Shown: positions 17,864-27,749, numbered from the stretch's first letter. The stretch is DNA of 64,000 nucleotides from Deltaproteobacteria bacterium (GCA_029261835.1 JAJDAO010000083.1:51380-115379); one strand, 5' to 3'. The notes: generated by a model from the sequence alone, not told the origin. A program made the numbers and translations.

Positions 17864-20380
17864 GTGCAGCGCGGCGCCCTCTCTCCGCTCGGGCTGACAC
17901 TCGCCTTCGCAATCTCCCTGTTCATCATCGAAGTCGCTGTCATGCGACTGCTGCCCGCCTTCGCGGACTTGTCTGCGCCGATCAGGGCCATCGCGGATGC
18001 GCTCGCGCTTACGCTGCTCGCCACGCCGGCCATGCTGCTCTTCTTCTACCGTCCGATGGCGAGCCAAGCCAGGAGGCTCCACCGGACAAGGACGAAGCTC
18101 GCGACCGCCGACGGCGCGCTTCAGGCCGCTGTCGATACGCAGACGGCGGCCCTGAGCAGGGAGAACGCGCAGCTCCTGAACGACATCGCAAGCCTGCGGC
18201 GCGCTGACACTGAGCTCTATCACCTGCCCGGCGCCGGGGTGGCCCAGCGCGGCGACGCGAGCTTCCCCGATGGCGAGGATCCCGACGAGTCGACGGTCCG
18301 CAACGCTGGCTCTGACCACGGCGCGGTGGGACCGGAAGCAAGCGACACATCAAGCTTCACCTCGGCCTTGCACTCTCCTCTATACCTGCTCGTGGTCGTC
18401 GCGACTTCCGTCTTCGTCGCAGAAGCCGCCGTGATGATGCTGTTCGCCTCGTTTCTCGACACCTCGCCTCAGATGGAGGCGTTTCTCGATTCGCTCCTCC
18501 TCGTCCTCCTCATTTCGCCGGTCTTCTACAAGTTCCACTACCAGCCAATGTCGTCGCATCTGTACGAGGTCCGCCTCACACAGGAGCGACTGCGATCCTC
18601 GCACAGTGAGTTGGAGGTCAAGGTCGCCGCACGCACTTCGCAGCTTGGCAGAGCCAATGCGGAGCTGCGGCGTGAGATCGCCTGGCATGAGCACTACCAG
18701 GAGCAGCTCCTGCTCGCCGCGAGCGTCTTTGACAATACGATCGAGGGGATCCTGATCACGGACATCAACGGCGTGATCGAGCGCGTGAACCCGAGCTTCA
18801 CGGAGATTACGGGCTACTCGGCCGAGGAAGCCATCGGCCAGAGGCCGAACGTGCTGCGCTCCGACCACCATGGACTGGAGTTCTACGCCGAAATGTGGCG
18901 CTGCCTGCTCGAGAAGGGGCGCTGGAAGGGTGAGGTCTGGAATCGCCGCAAGGACGGCGAGGTCTATCCCGAATGGCTCTCCATCACCGCAATAGGAGCG
19001 CCCCTTGGTGAGACGAAGCACTACCTTGGCGTGTTTCATGACATCACCGAAGTCAAGCACACCCAGCAGACTCTCTCTCATCAGGCACACCACGACGCGC
19101 TAACCGATCTGCCCAACCGCCTGCTGGTGATGGATCGTCTGGAGGCGGCGGTGGCAAGCGCCAGGCGGCATGGCCGATCCCTGGCGCTCCTCTATCTCGA
19201 TCTGGACGACTTCAAGAACGTCAACGACACGCTCGGCCACAACATCGGGGACCTCTATCTCAAGGAAGTTGCCCAACGCCTGCAGCAGAACAGCCGCGAA
19301 GAGGACACGGTCGCGCGTCTCGGCGGGGACGAGTTCATCATCATGCTCCCGATCATTCGCCAGCCCGAAGAGGCCACGTATCGCGCCCGCAGGCTGATCC
19401 GGTCGTTCGCGGAACCGATCTGCGTAGAGAACCACCGCTTGCCCATCGGAGCGAGCATCGGCATCACGATCTATCCCGACGACGGCGACAGCGCCGAGGC
19501 CCTCATCAAGAACGCGGATATCGCCATGTACCGCGCGAAGGAATCAGGCAAGAACCGATACGAGTTGTATACCGAGGCGATGAATGTCGAGATTCTCAGG
19601 CGGATCACCCTGGAGCACGAGCTTCGTACGGCACTCGAACAGGACGAACTCCATCTGGAGTATCAGCCCAAGATCGATCTCGCCAGCGGCGCCATCAGCG
19701 GCGTCGAAGCACTGCTGCGCTGGACGCGCCCCGACGCCACGGAGGTGTTGCCGGACGATTTCATCCCCATTGCGGAGAGCTCGGGGCTGATCGTCCCGAT
19801 CGGAGAGTGGGTGTTTCGCTCTGCATGCGAACAGGCGGCTCGCTGGTGGAAGCGCGGACATCGGGTTCCCGTCGCCGTGAATCTCTCGGCGCGTCAGTTC
19901 GCGGATGCGAATCTGCTGGAGGCCGTTACGCACGCCCTCGAAGAGAGCCGACTTCCCCCAGAGGCGCTCGAAGTCGAGATCACCGAGAGCCTTCTGATGC
20001 AGAATCGAGTGGCAGCAACCGAGCTGCTCTGGCGACTCAGAGAGATGGGCATCGCTATCGCGATCGACGATTTCGGTACGGGCTATTCCTCGCTCGCCTA
20101 TCTGAAGCAGCTCCCGATCGACACACTCAAGATCGACATCGCCTTCATCCGCGACCTGCCGCGCGACGAGGACAGCGCCACCATCACATCGGCCGTGGTC
20201 TCGCTCGCCACGAGCCTGGGCCTCAAGACCGTCGCGGAAGGTGTGGAAGACGGGGATCAGCTCCGCTTTCTCAAACAAATCGCGTGCGATCAGATCCAGG
20301 GACACTACTTCAGCCCACCCGTTGCCCCGGAAGTCCTGACGTCCTACCTCGAGCAGGGAAAGCGGCTGGACAGCGGCTGA
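17864..20380 (+). CDS. Membrane PAS-GGDEF-EAL cyclic-di-GMP signalling protein with duplicated two-helix module
   Basis: 838 residues from GTG 17864 (a later Met would cut into the first membrane helix). A two-helix membrane module at about 8-65 with a following coiled coil is repeated at about 171-275. A PAS domain follows at about 285-400 (GILITDINGVIERVNPSFTE). The GGDEF domain spans about 405-575 with an intact RLGGDEF at 485-491 and an inhibitory-site RxxD (Arg478-Asp481) at the canonical five-residue spacing. The EAL domain spans about 585-830 with EAL at 615-617, DDFGTGYSSL and QGHYFSPP. Both diguanylate cyclase and phosphodiesterase sites look intact. It lies alone between a divergent and a convergent neighbour. 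Confidence 0.93.
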   Translation: MQRGALSPLGLTLAFAISLFIIEVAVMRLLPAFADLSAPIRAIADALALTLLATPAMLLFFYRPMASQARRLHRTRTKLATADGALQAAVDTQTAALSRENAQLLNDIASLRRADTELYHLPGAGVAQRGDASFPDGEDPDESTVRNAGSDHGAVGPEASDTSSFTSALHSPLYLLVVVATSVFVAEAAVMMLFASFLDTSPQMEAFLDSLLLVLLISPVFYKFHYQPMSSHLYEVRLTQERLRSSHSELEVKVAARTSQLGRANAELRREIAWHEHYQEQLLLAASVFDNTIEGILITDINGVIERVNPSFTEITGYSAEEAIGQRPNVLRSDHHGLEFYAEMWRCLLEKGRWKGEVWNRRKDGEVYPEWLSITAIGAPLGETKHYLGVFHDITEVKHTQQTLSHQAHHDALTDLPNRLLVMDRLEAAVASARRHGRSLALLYLDLDDFKNVNDTLGHNIGDLYLKEVAQRLQQNSREEDTVARLGGDEFIIMLPIIRQPEEATYRARRLIRSFAEPICVENHRLPIGASIGITIYPDDGDSAEALIKNADIAMYRAKESGKNRYELYTEAMNVEILRRITLEHELRTALEQDELHLEYQPKIDLASGAISGVEALLRWTRPDATEVLPDDFIPIAESSGLIVPIGEWVFRSACEQAARWWKRGHRVPVAVNLSARQFADANLLEAVTHALEESRLPPEALEVEITESLLMQNRVAATELLWRLREMGIAIAIDDFGTGYSSLAYLKQLPIDTLKIDIAFIRDLPRDEDSATITSAVVSLATSLGLKTVAEGVEDGDQLRFLKQIACDQIQGHYFSPPVAPEVLTSYLEQGKRLDSG

Positions 20381-20422
20381 CTCTCGGCCGCATTGGCCTG
20401 TGTCGGCCAGCACCGGTCCGTC

Positions 20423-22864
20423 TCAGCCCGCATTCGTGACGACGGCTTCGCCGCGCCCGCGCTCGATCGCCACCAGGAGTGCGGGCGCCAGGAGCACATC
20501 CGCGAAGAACGCCATGATGACAGCGAAGCCCGTCAGCGCGCCGGTATGGGTGAGGTTGTCCACAGTGGCGAGCATCTGGATGAAGAAGCCCGCTGAGAGC
20601 ACGATCGAAGTGAAGAGCATGGCCCGACCCGTCGTCTGCAGCGTTCGCACGATGGCTTGGTTCGTGTCACCACTGGCGCCGTGGTAGCGGTAGAAGACGT
20701 GCATGAAGTGGATCGTGTCATCGACGGCGACGCCCAGCAGGATGGCGCCGATCATCATCGTGGAGATGTCCAGCGGAAAGCCGATCCAGCCCATCAACCC
20801 CAACGTAAGGATCACGGGAACGAGATTCGGAATCATGCTGAGGAGCCCCCGCCGCAGGCTGCGCAGTAGCAGGATCATGAGTGGCGTGATGGCCAGAAAG
20901 GCGATGACATAGGACTTCGTCATGCTTGGGATCAGCGCGGCGAAGGTTCGCGAGCCGATGACCGTTCCGCCTGTCATCGTGACCGCCACGCCCTCTCCGA
21001 GAACCTCCCGAAAGGTCTCCTCTACTTCGTCGATGAACGGCGTGAGCTCGATGGCATCGACCGACGGAACCTTGATGCTGAATCTCGCCAGCCTGAACTG
21101 CGAATCCACCATGTCCTCGAGATCGTCGGAGCCCGCGTTCTCGAAGAGCAAGAACTCCTGCGCCACGAGCAGCCGATCCGGCGGGATCACGTAGTGCTCC
21201 GGTCGGTTCTCGTTGAGCGCCTGGTTGATCTCCTTGAGCACGTCGGCCAGTGAGACCGCCTTCCCCACCCGGATGGAACCGCGCCGTAGCGACTCGGCGT
21301 AGACCCGCAGATTGTCGAGCCGGGCGAGAAGTTGCGGATCGTGAAGACCGTTCTCGCGCCCCGTGTCGAGCAGGACTTCGAGCGTCTCGCTGCCCTGAAA
21401 TTCCCGGTCGAAGACCTCGACGCCCAAGCGCGTCGGATCGGACGCGGGCAACCAGATCAGGGAGTGGTGAGAGAACTCGAGACGCAGTATGCCGGCCACG
21501 GCGAGAAGCAGCAGACCCGCCGTCGCGACGAGCACAGCGCCCGGCCGAGCCACCGCCACGGCACCGCACAGAGAGAGCAAGCGCTCGCTCAGGAGGGTGC
21601 CCGTGTTGCGCACGCGGCGGCGCTCACGCAGCGGTGTCACGGCGAGCAGCGCGGGCAGTAGAACCAGCGTGAAGAGAAGCGCAAAGAGCACGCCGACCGG
21701 ACCGAAGATCCCGAAGTGCCTCACCGGTGCCAGCTCCGCCGCGCCGAAGGACGCCAGCCCGCCCGCCGTCGTGAGGCTCGTCATCACGACGGCCAGCCCG
21801 GAATGCCCAAGCGTGTAGGCGATCGCATCTTCGCGACTGCCCCGCTCGGCATACCTGCGGTAGAAGAGGCTCAGGATGTGCACCGAGGCGCACACACCGA
21901 CAGCGAGCAGAAACGAGGGCAGTACTTGAATCGGCAAGGTAATCGGGACATCGGCCACGGCCATCGTCCCCAAGGTGCAGAGCAGCGCCAGCAGGACGAC
22001 CAGCAGCGGCAGCAGCACGCCCGAGAACCGGCGAAAGAGAAGGTAGAGCAGAAGCGCGATCAGGAAGATGGAGGCTGTCACGAAGACCACGATGTCCCGC
22101 TGGATCGCCGCCCTCAGGGTCGACTCCGCCATCGGGCCACCCGCGACGTGCAGTGCGAAGTCCGGGGCCCGATAGCGAGCCATCAGCGCCTCCAGCGCCG
22201 CGACGCTCGCGTCGGTCTCCGCGCCCGAGAGAAAGGCTGGCTCGCCAGCCGCCCCTCCCTCCTCCAGACCCGGATCGCCGAAGCCGGCCAGTGCATCCCC
22301 CTCGCCGACGCCCGGCGAATAGCGGTCGAGCTCGATCATGACCGTTACGAGCCTGCCGTCTGGCGAGATCAAGTAGTTTCGATAGAGCGGCGTCGAGAGC
22401 GCGCGCTCGCGCAGCTCGGCCAGCTCGGCTTCGTTGCGCGGCCACTGCTCGAGCAGCTCGTCGACGATCAGCTCGTCACCACGGCCGTGTGTGTAGCGCG
22501 CATTGATGAGGCTCGTGACGTCGTCCAGATACGGAACCTCGCGCTCGATGTCTCGTTGAAAGGCATCGAGTCTCTCGAGAAAGCCCAGGTCGAAGACCTC
22601 GGGCGGCTCGATCGCGATGGCGATCATTCCGTCACCACCAAACTGTGTACGAAAAGCGTCGAAGCTGACTCGAGCGGCATCCCCCTCGGGCAAGAAGGCT
22701 TCGTCGGTGGCATCGAAGCGGAGTGCGGGAAGCTGGGCGGCCAGCCCGGCTACGAGCAGCCCCATCAGTGCGATGACCGATCTCGGGTTGCGCGCCAGCC
22801 AGCTACCCCAGCGCTCGAAGCCCCCGCGCGCGGAAGCCTCAGGCTCGGTGTCCGCTGCCGACAT
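20423..22864 (-). CDS. RND/MMPL-type exporter
   Basis: 813 residues from ATG 22864 (frame open to 23005). Two repeats of one N-terminal helix, a large periplasmic loop and about five clustered helices, with sterol-sensing-type helices (SFLLAVGVCASVHILSLFYRRY; in the second half DISTMMIGAILLGVAVDDTI). The short form and the loop architecture match the RND exporters often called MMPL or hopanoid/lipid transporters (HpnN-like). No membrane-fusion partner lies next to it. It is divergent from the GST gene. The substrate is probably a lipid or hydrophobic compound. Confidence 0.86.
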   Translation of the reverse strand: MSAADTEPEASARGGFERWGSWLARNPRSVIALMGLLVAGLAAQLPALRFDATDEAFLPEGDAARVSFDAFRTQFGGDGMIAIAIEPPEVFDLGFLERLDAFQRDIEREVPYLDDVTSLINARYTHGRGDELIVDELLEQWPRNEAELAELRERALSTPLYRNYLISPDGRLVTVMIELDRYSPGVGEGDALAGFGDPGLEEGGAAGEPAFLSGAETDASVAALEALMARYRAPDFALHVAGGPMAESTLRAAIQRDIVVFVTASIFLIALLLYLLFRRFSGVLLPLLVVLLALLCTLGTMAVADVPITLPIQVLPSFLLAVGVCASVHILSLFYRRYAERGSREDAIAYTLGHSGLAVVMTSLTTAGGLASFGAAELAPVRHFGIFGPVGVLFALLFTLVLLPALLAVTPLRERRRVRNTGTLLSERLLSLCGAVAVARPGAVLVATAGLLLLAVAGILRLEFSHHSLIWLPASDPTRLGVEVFDREFQGSETLEVLLDTGRENGLHDPQLLARLDNLRVYAESLRRGSIRVGKAVSLADVLKEINQALNENRPEHYVIPPDRLLVAQEFLLFENAGSDDLEDMVDSQFRLARFSIKVPSVDAIELTPFIDEVEETFREVLGEGVAVTMTGGTVIGSRTFAALIPSMTKSYVIAFLAITPLMILLLRSLRRGLLSMIPNLVPVILTLGLMGWIGFPLDISTMMIGAILLGVAVDDTIHFMHVFYRYHGASGDTNQAIVRTLQTTGRAMLFTSIVLSAGFFIQMLATVDNLTHTGALTGFAVIMAFFADVLLAPALLVAIERGRGEAVVTNAG

Positions 22865-23021
22865 GAGACCATGGGACCATACCCGGGCGTCACTCGGCAA
22901 GTCCCGCCATTCTCGATTCGACCCCCCTCGCCTCGATACATCACACGGTCGCACCCGCGACAGGCGCCGCGCCCCGGCCTCCCATTGCGCGACCTTCGCC
23001 GTCACCTATGCTGCTCGAGAC

Positions 23022-23657
23022 ATGATGAAGCTCTACTACTTTCCGATCGCACCCAACCCGACCAAGGTGGCGCTGTACCTGGCCGAAAAGAACGAGGGCG
23101 GCGAGAACATCGAGGTCGAAGAGGTGCGCGTGAGCCTGGGCGCACAGGAACAGAAGAGCACCGAGCACGTGGCGCGAAACCCTTTCGCCAAGCTGCCGGT
23201 GCTCGAGCTCGACGACGGCACGCATCTGATCGAATCACTCGCGATCATCGAATACCTCGAAGAGTGCCACCCGGACCCGCCCATGATCGGACGCGAGCCG
23301 CTGGAGCGAGCGCGCGTGAGGGAGCTCGAGCGCATCGCCGAGCTGGGCGTGCTGTACCCGGTGGCCTACATCATCCACGCGACGAACTCGCCACTGGGGC
23401 TGCCCCCCGTGCCGGAGATCGCAGCCTGCTTTCGCGACGTGCTGCCCATGGCGCTGCGCGTGCTCGACCAACGCATGGCGGACGGGCGCCCCTTTGTAGC
23501 GGGCGAGCGCCCGAGCATCGCCGACTGCACCTTGCAAGCCGCGATGCAGTTCGCGCGTTTCGGCAAGGTCGAGATCGAGGCGAGCTACGAGCATTTGGCT
23601 CGCTGGGACCGCGCCTATCGCGAGCGGGCGCCCGCGAAATCCGTGCTCGTGGCCTGA
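23022..23657 (+). CDS. Glutathione S-transferase family protein
   Basis: 211 residues from ATG 23022 (a second ATG follows at once). The N-terminal thioredoxin-like domain has KLYYFPIAPNPTKVALYLAEK, NPFAKLPVLELDDGTHLIES (cis-Pro and the ES glutathione contact) and SLAIIEYLEE; the C-terminal helical domain has RPSIADCTLQAA, the usual N-cap motif. It is cytosolic and likely conjugates or reduces electrophiles. It is divergent from the RND exporter by 157 bases, and a joint detoxification role is possible but not shown. Confidence 0.87.
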   Translation: MMKLYYFPIAPNPTKVALYLAEKNEGGENIEVEEVRVSLGAQEQKSTEHVARNPFAKLPVLELDDGTHLIESLAIIEYLEECHPDPPMIGREPLERARVRELERIAELGVLYPVAYIIHATNSPLGLPPVPEIAACFRDVLPMALRVLDQRMADGRPFVAGERPSIADCTLQAAMQFARFGKVEIEASYEHLARWDRAYRERAPAKSVLVA

Positions 23658-24102
23658 CTCCCGGGCTCGGTCTTTCAAGATTCGAAAGCGTGCGCTTGCA
23701 TATCCCGGTCCAGCCGGGCGCGGATTCCGTTTGACTTGCGCGGTCGGTCAGTGAGAGAATCCACCCAGCCCGGGAAGGGTTCGAGCGCCGCTACAAGGCC
23801 CTTGCCGCGACGCTCCCCGAATCGGACACGCCGTGCCCCAGCACAGCGGACGCGGCGGAGGAGTGGGCAAGGCGACGAGAGCAGGAGGGGCGAGAAGGCG
23901 GGATACGAGCGGGAAGCTCGCCGGACCAGCTCTCAGCGGCCCACGCCGGGGCGGTGCAACGCCGCTCCGGCCTCCGCTGTGCGGCAACAATGCCCGCCCG
24001 TGGATGATCTTCGTCATACCCTGATGCGACACTGCGCGTCACGTTTCCACGCGATTGCACACCAGGTCCCGCGCGGGGGCCGAACGACCGGAGGAACGAG
24101 CC
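23658..24102. other. Intergenic region without recognisable gene
   Basis: 445 bases between the GST and methyltransferase genes. Open frames exist on both strands but their compositions (Arg/Pro/Gly rich) look like out-of-frame GC-rich sequence. No RNA or repeat was recognised. The promoter of the methyltransferase gene should lie near the right end. Confidence 0.4.
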
Positions 24103-24906
24103 GTGAAAACGCTTCAGGGAATTGGCCTCAGCGATGTGAACGCCGTCTACGACGGCGCCGAAGGCGACCTGTGGGAACTCATCATGGGCCACCAGATCCA
24201 CGTCGGCGGATTCAAGTCGTCGATGGATCTGGCCGAGCGGGCCGGCGTCGGCGCCGGACAGACTGGCGTGGATCTGTGCTGCTGCAACGGCGCTGGCATG
24301 CGCTTCCTGGTGCGCTTCTGCGGCGTCGCCTCGATGATTGGCATCGACGCCACCAAGACGGTGGTCGAGCGTGGCACGCAACGCTGCCGGGAGGAAGGAC
24401 TCGCCGACCAGATTCGATTCGAGCTGGCCGATGTGTGCAAGAGCGGGTTGCCGGACGCCGAAGCCGACTTCGTTTGGGCCGAAGACGCCTGGTGCTACGT
24501 GACGGACAAGTCGCAGCTCATCGCCGAGGCGACGCGCATCGTCAAGCCGGGTGGCACGATCGCCTTCACCGACTGGGTCGAGGGACCGGCCGGCCTGAGC
24601 GATGCCGAGGCGGACCGCTACCTCGGCTTCATGAAGTTCCACACGCTGTGCAGCATTGCGGACTATCGCGCGCTGCTCGAGAAGAATGGTTGTCAGGTTC
24701 TGGAGGCCCAGGACACCGGCCGCTTCGCTCCCTGCGTCGATCTCTACCTGCAGATGATCGATATGCAGCTCACCTACGATGCGCTGAAGATCCTCGGCTT
24801 CGACACCGAAGCCATGGCGGTCGTCGGCGGGGAGATGGTATTCCTGCAAGAGCTCGCCCACGCGGGCAAGATCGCACAGGGTCGCTTCATCGCACGGCGG
24901 GGCTAG
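24103..24906 (+). CDS. SAM-dependent methyltransferase (sarcosine/dimethylglycine-type class I)
   Basis: 267 residues from GTG 24103, decided by GGAGG about 8 bases upstream. Motif I is VDLCCCNGAGMRFLVRF, an unusual Cys-rich version of the glycine loop, followed by GIDATKTVVERG, the acidic motif ADFVWAEDAWCYV and the RIVKPGGTIAFTDW strand. The overall layout resembles glycine betaine-type or UbiE-like methyltransferases. The acceptor is unknown. It seems monocistronic, followed by a hairpin at 24999-25023. Confidence 0.78.
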   Translation: MKTLQGIGLSDVNAVYDGAEGDLWELIMGHQIHVGGFKSSMDLAERAGVGAGQTGVDLCCCNGAGMRFLVRFCGVASMIGIDATKTVVERGTQRCREEGLADQIRFELADVCKSGLPDAEADFVWAEDAWCYVTDKSQLIAEATRIVKPGGTIAFTDWVEGPAGLSDAEADRYLGFMKFHTLCSIADYRALLEKNGCQVLEAQDTGRFAPCVDLYLQMIDMQLTYDALKILGFDTEAMAVVGGEMVFLQELAHAGKIAQGRFIARRG

Positions 24907-24998
24907 CGGTCAGGCGGCAGGGGCACCTCTGCAGCACCGACTGCAGCTTTGCCGACCCCGCACCTCGCACGAGCACTGCTTCCGCGATCCACGGACTG

Positions 24999-25023
24999 CT
25001 GTCGACTCCGGGGGAGTCGACAG
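24999..25023. other. Perfect 11-bp inverted repeat with 3-base loop
   Basis: Arms CTGTCGACTCC and GGAGTCGACAG with loop GGG. It lies 93 bases after the methyltransferase stop and 93 bases before the acyl-CoA dehydrogenase start. No T-run follows, so it is not a classical intrinsic terminator; it could act as a terminator-like RNA hairpin, an mRNA-stabilising element or an operator. Confidence 0.6.
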
Positions 25024-25115
25024 CCCAGTGAGCCGGGACAGCACCGGGAAATGCTCGTCGTCTGGGCCGCGCGAAGCGGTATTCTCATAGACCGGCCCAC
25101 ACGACGAGGTTTCCC

Positions 25116-26642
25116 ATGGATCACAGCTCTCCCGATGGCTACTGCTTCGACGAGTACCTGGACGCGCTCGGTGCGAATTGGCTCGATGAAGACGAGCTGC
25201 TGCTGCGCTGGCTCGCACGCTCGCGACTCGATGAGGGGACGCTCGACTGGCTGCGCGGCTTTGGGCACGCCGTCGCCACGCGCTATCGCGACTGGGCAGA
25301 GGTGGTCGAGCGCCGCGAGAAGCTCCCCTTCATCGCCGAGCGTGGGCCGTACAACCGGGAGTCAGCCGAGGTCGTGCTGCCGCCCGAGACCCGGCAGATG
25401 CAGGCTGAAATCCACGGCTCCGGTCTGTGGCGCGCATCCCTGGACGAGCGGGCGCGCTACGCGGTGATCTATCTGCTGAACCAAAACGGCGAAGCGGGCG
25501 TCACCTGCAGCGCCGCCTGCACCGACGGTCTCGCCCAATCCCTGCGCGCGCTGGGCGATGACTCGCACAGTCGGGCCGTGGTGGAGAAGCTCGAGAAGGC
25601 GACACCGGAGCAGTGGGTCCACGGCGCTCAGTTCATCACCGAGATTCAGGGCGGCAGCGATGCGGCCACGAATGCCGTGCGAGCCGAGACATCGGATGGC
25701 AGCCTGTGGACTCTCTCCGGCCAGAAGTGGTTCTGCTCGAACTGTACGGCCGACTACTGGCTCGTCACGGCGCGCGTGCCCGGCGGTCCGCCGGGACACC
25801 GCGGCGTCGGCCTCTTCTGCGTACCGCGCTTGCACGAGGGACAGCCCAACGGTCACCGCATTCTGCGACTCAAGGACAAGCTCGGCACGCGCGCGCTCCC
25901 CACGGCGGAGATCGAGCTCGAAGGCGCCATCGGCTGGCCGGTGGGGCGGCTCGACGCGGGTCTCAAGAACACGGTGGCAATCGTCCTCGTGGCGAGCCGC
26001 ATCCACAACGTGGTGGCGGCGGGCGGCGTGGCGCGGCGGGCTTCGCGCGAGGCCCACGCCTACGCGGGCTTCCGGCAGGCCTTCGGCCGCAAGCTCTGCG
26101 AGCACCCGCTGCTGGCGGCGTCACTGCGCGATATCGAGCAGAACGCGAATCGAACGGCGGCGGGCGCCTTCGCCACGGTCGACGCCTGGCTCGCCGCCAA
26201 GGAGCGTCCCGACGATGAGGACCGCGCGCTCTGGGCACGCATCCTGGTGAGCGTCGCCAAGGCGGTCGCAACTCGGCGCGGCCCCGAACACGTCTACAGA
26301 GCCATGATGGTATTCGGCGGCAACGGCATCGAAGAGCGCTTCTGCGCCCTGCCCCGGCTGTGGCGCGACGCCGCCATTCTCGAGACCTGGGAGGGCCCGT
26401 ATACACTGCTGCTGTCACAGGCGCTGGGCGATCTGGTGCGCTTCGGCGTCAAGGGACGCGAGCGTTCATTCTTGGAGTTCGGGCTGGGCGACCATCTGGC
26501 CCGCGAGGATGCCCGCGAGCTGGCCGACGTGTTGGCTGACCCCGAGCAGGAGGAGAACGTGCTGCGCTGGGGCGAGCTGGCGCCGCGCCTCTACGCACGC
26601 TTCGAGGAGAAGGCGCTCGAAGCACTCTTTGCCGAAGGCTAG
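25116..26642 (+). CDS. Acyl-CoA dehydrogenase family protein (AidB-like subgroup)
   Basis: 508 residues. FAD and substrate segments are visible: FITEIQGGSDAATNAVRAE, SGQKWFCSN and LKDKLGTRALPTAEIELEG, then the C-terminal helical domain with FGGNGIEERFCALPRLWRDA and ETWEGPYTLLL. The WEG motif and length fit the AidB-like group better than short-chain enzymes. It oxidises an acyl-CoA or similar thioester in the cytoplasm, but the chain specificity is unknown. It stands alone; the outer-membrane protein gene follows after 84 bases. Confidence 0.87.
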   Translation: MDHSSPDGYCFDEYLDALGANWLDEDELLLRWLARSRLDEGTLDWLRGFGHAVATRYRDWAEVVERREKLPFIAERGPYNRESAEVVLPPETRQMQAEIHGSGLWRASLDERARYAVIYLLNQNGEAGVTCSAACTDGLAQSLRALGDDSHSRAVVEKLEKATPEQWVHGAQFITEIQGGSDAATNAVRAETSDGSLWTLSGQKWFCSNCTADYWLVTARVPGGPPGHRGVGLFCVPRLHEGQPNGHRILRLKDKLGTRALPTAEIELEGAIGWPVGRLDAGLKNTVAIVLVASRIHNVVAAGGVARRASREAHAYAGFRQAFGRKLCEHPLLAASLRDIEQNANRTAAGAFATVDAWLAAKERPDDEDRALWARILVSVAKAVATRRGPEHVYRAMMVFGGNGIEERFCALPRLWRDAAILETWEGPYTLLLSQALGDLVRFGVKGRERSFLEFGLGDHLAREDARELADVLADPEQEENVLRWGELAPRLYARFEEKALEALFAEG

Positions 26643-26726
26643 TAGCTATCTCATAAACCCCTCCTGTTGCGTCGCCCCACGGAATCTTCGAAGCTAAAGG
26701 CAATTCAACTTCTACGGGGATGCGAC

Positions 26727-27656
26727 ATGGCCTGCATGATCCGCTTGCGACTCTCTGCCTGCTTGATCGTTCTTCTCTCGGCCAGCCTGATTCTGGTCGG
26801 CAACGCCCAGGCGGTGGCGTCCAGAGCCGACAAGAGGGTGTTGGCCGGGCACACCTTCATGCCCTCGGACATCCTTCAACAGCCCTTCACGACCCGGGAC
26901 TACTCGATGAGGACGGGAATCGGGCTCTCGAAGGTCGATCTGGGAGCGACGGGAGACCTGGACCTAGCGTCGTTCGGCATGGAGACAGCCGTCCAGCAGC
27001 CGTTCAACGATCGGCTGGGAGCCCGCTTCAGTCTACTGGGTGGTGTGCTCACCGGGATCGACAGCGCCGCGGCGCTCAGTTTTGGGGCGCAGGGACAGTG
27101 GGGACTCGGCGGCGGGCTGTTTCTGAACTTCCTCGATACAGAACGTTTCTCCCTCACCGCGGCAGCCGACGCCTCTGGAGGCCAGACCTACGCGATTCGA
27201 CCGATCGACGCCATCAACGCGGCAATCGCCAGCGGGACTCTCAGCACCAGTGGCTTGTTGACCAAGACGTCGAGCTTCAGTCTGCGGCCGGGGGCGTCCG
27301 GGGCGATGGGGCTCACCAAGGAGCTCGGCCTCTTCATCGATACGGCCTACCGCATGGACTACACCGATCCCAATGTCGGCGCGAGTGACTCCAGTCACTA
27401 CTTCGAAGTGGGCGTCGGGCTGAGCCTCAACCTCGCACCTCACGGCTTTCCCGTCGGCTTCACGACCGCCTTCCAGCGCGACCAGGAGCTGGGTGGAGAC
27501 GATTCGGCCACCAATGCCTTCGAGTTCGGTCTCTACTACGCTCCGAACGACCACTTCGTCTTCGGCGTGGCGGCAGAGGGTCACCTCACCGACCTGGGAG
27601 GCGGAGCCGACCTCACTACGTGGTCCGGCGTGCTCGGCTTGACATACTACCAATAG
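26727..27656 (+). CDS. Outer-membrane beta-barrel-like protein
   Basis: 309 residues from ATG 26727 (GGGGA upstream). Signal peptide ends near VGNAQA. The mature chain alternates short amphipathic strands with Gly/Asn turns (RTGIGLSKVDLGATGDLDLA, GLFLNFLDTERFSLTAAAD), as in beta barrels, and ends in LTYYQ, close to an aromatic C-terminal strand. I do not recognise a named family. Likely a surface or transport function; it could also be a periplasmic beta protein. Confidence 0.68.
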   Translation: MACMIRLRLSACLIVLLSASLILVGNAQAVASRADKRVLAGHTFMPSDILQQPFTTRDYSMRTGIGLSKVDLGATGDLDLASFGMETAVQQPFNDRLGARFSLLGGVLTGIDSAAALSFGAQGQWGLGGGLFLNFLDTERFSLTAAADASGGQTYAIRPIDAINAAIASGTLSTSGLLTKTSSFSLRPGASGAMGLTKELGLFIDTAYRMDYTDPNVGASDSSHYFEVGVGLSLNLAPHGFPVGFTTAFQRDQELGGDDSATNAFEFGLYYAPNDHFVFGVAAEGHLTDLGGGADLTTWSGVLGLTYYQ

Positions 27657-27749
27657 CCGTCGCCGAGATCGTGGCGGTCCCGGTCCCGAGGTGCATGCGT
27701 CACTTCCTCGGCGGCGCGGCAGAAGTGCAGCGTGCCATGCGCCGCCGCG

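Noticed and set aside
17864..20380. GGDEF/EAL protein as a degenerate receptor.
   Set aside because: GGDEF, the I-site RxxD and the EAL motifs are all intact, so activity is likely.
20381..20422. Short TGGCC/GGCCA hairpin between convergent genes as terminator.
   Set aside because: Only five pairs, no T-run; could be chance in GC-rich DNA.
23748..24032. 94-residue minus-strand frame between the GST and methyltransferase genes.
   Set aside because: Arg/Pro/Gly-rich composition, no ribosome binding site, no recognisable motif.
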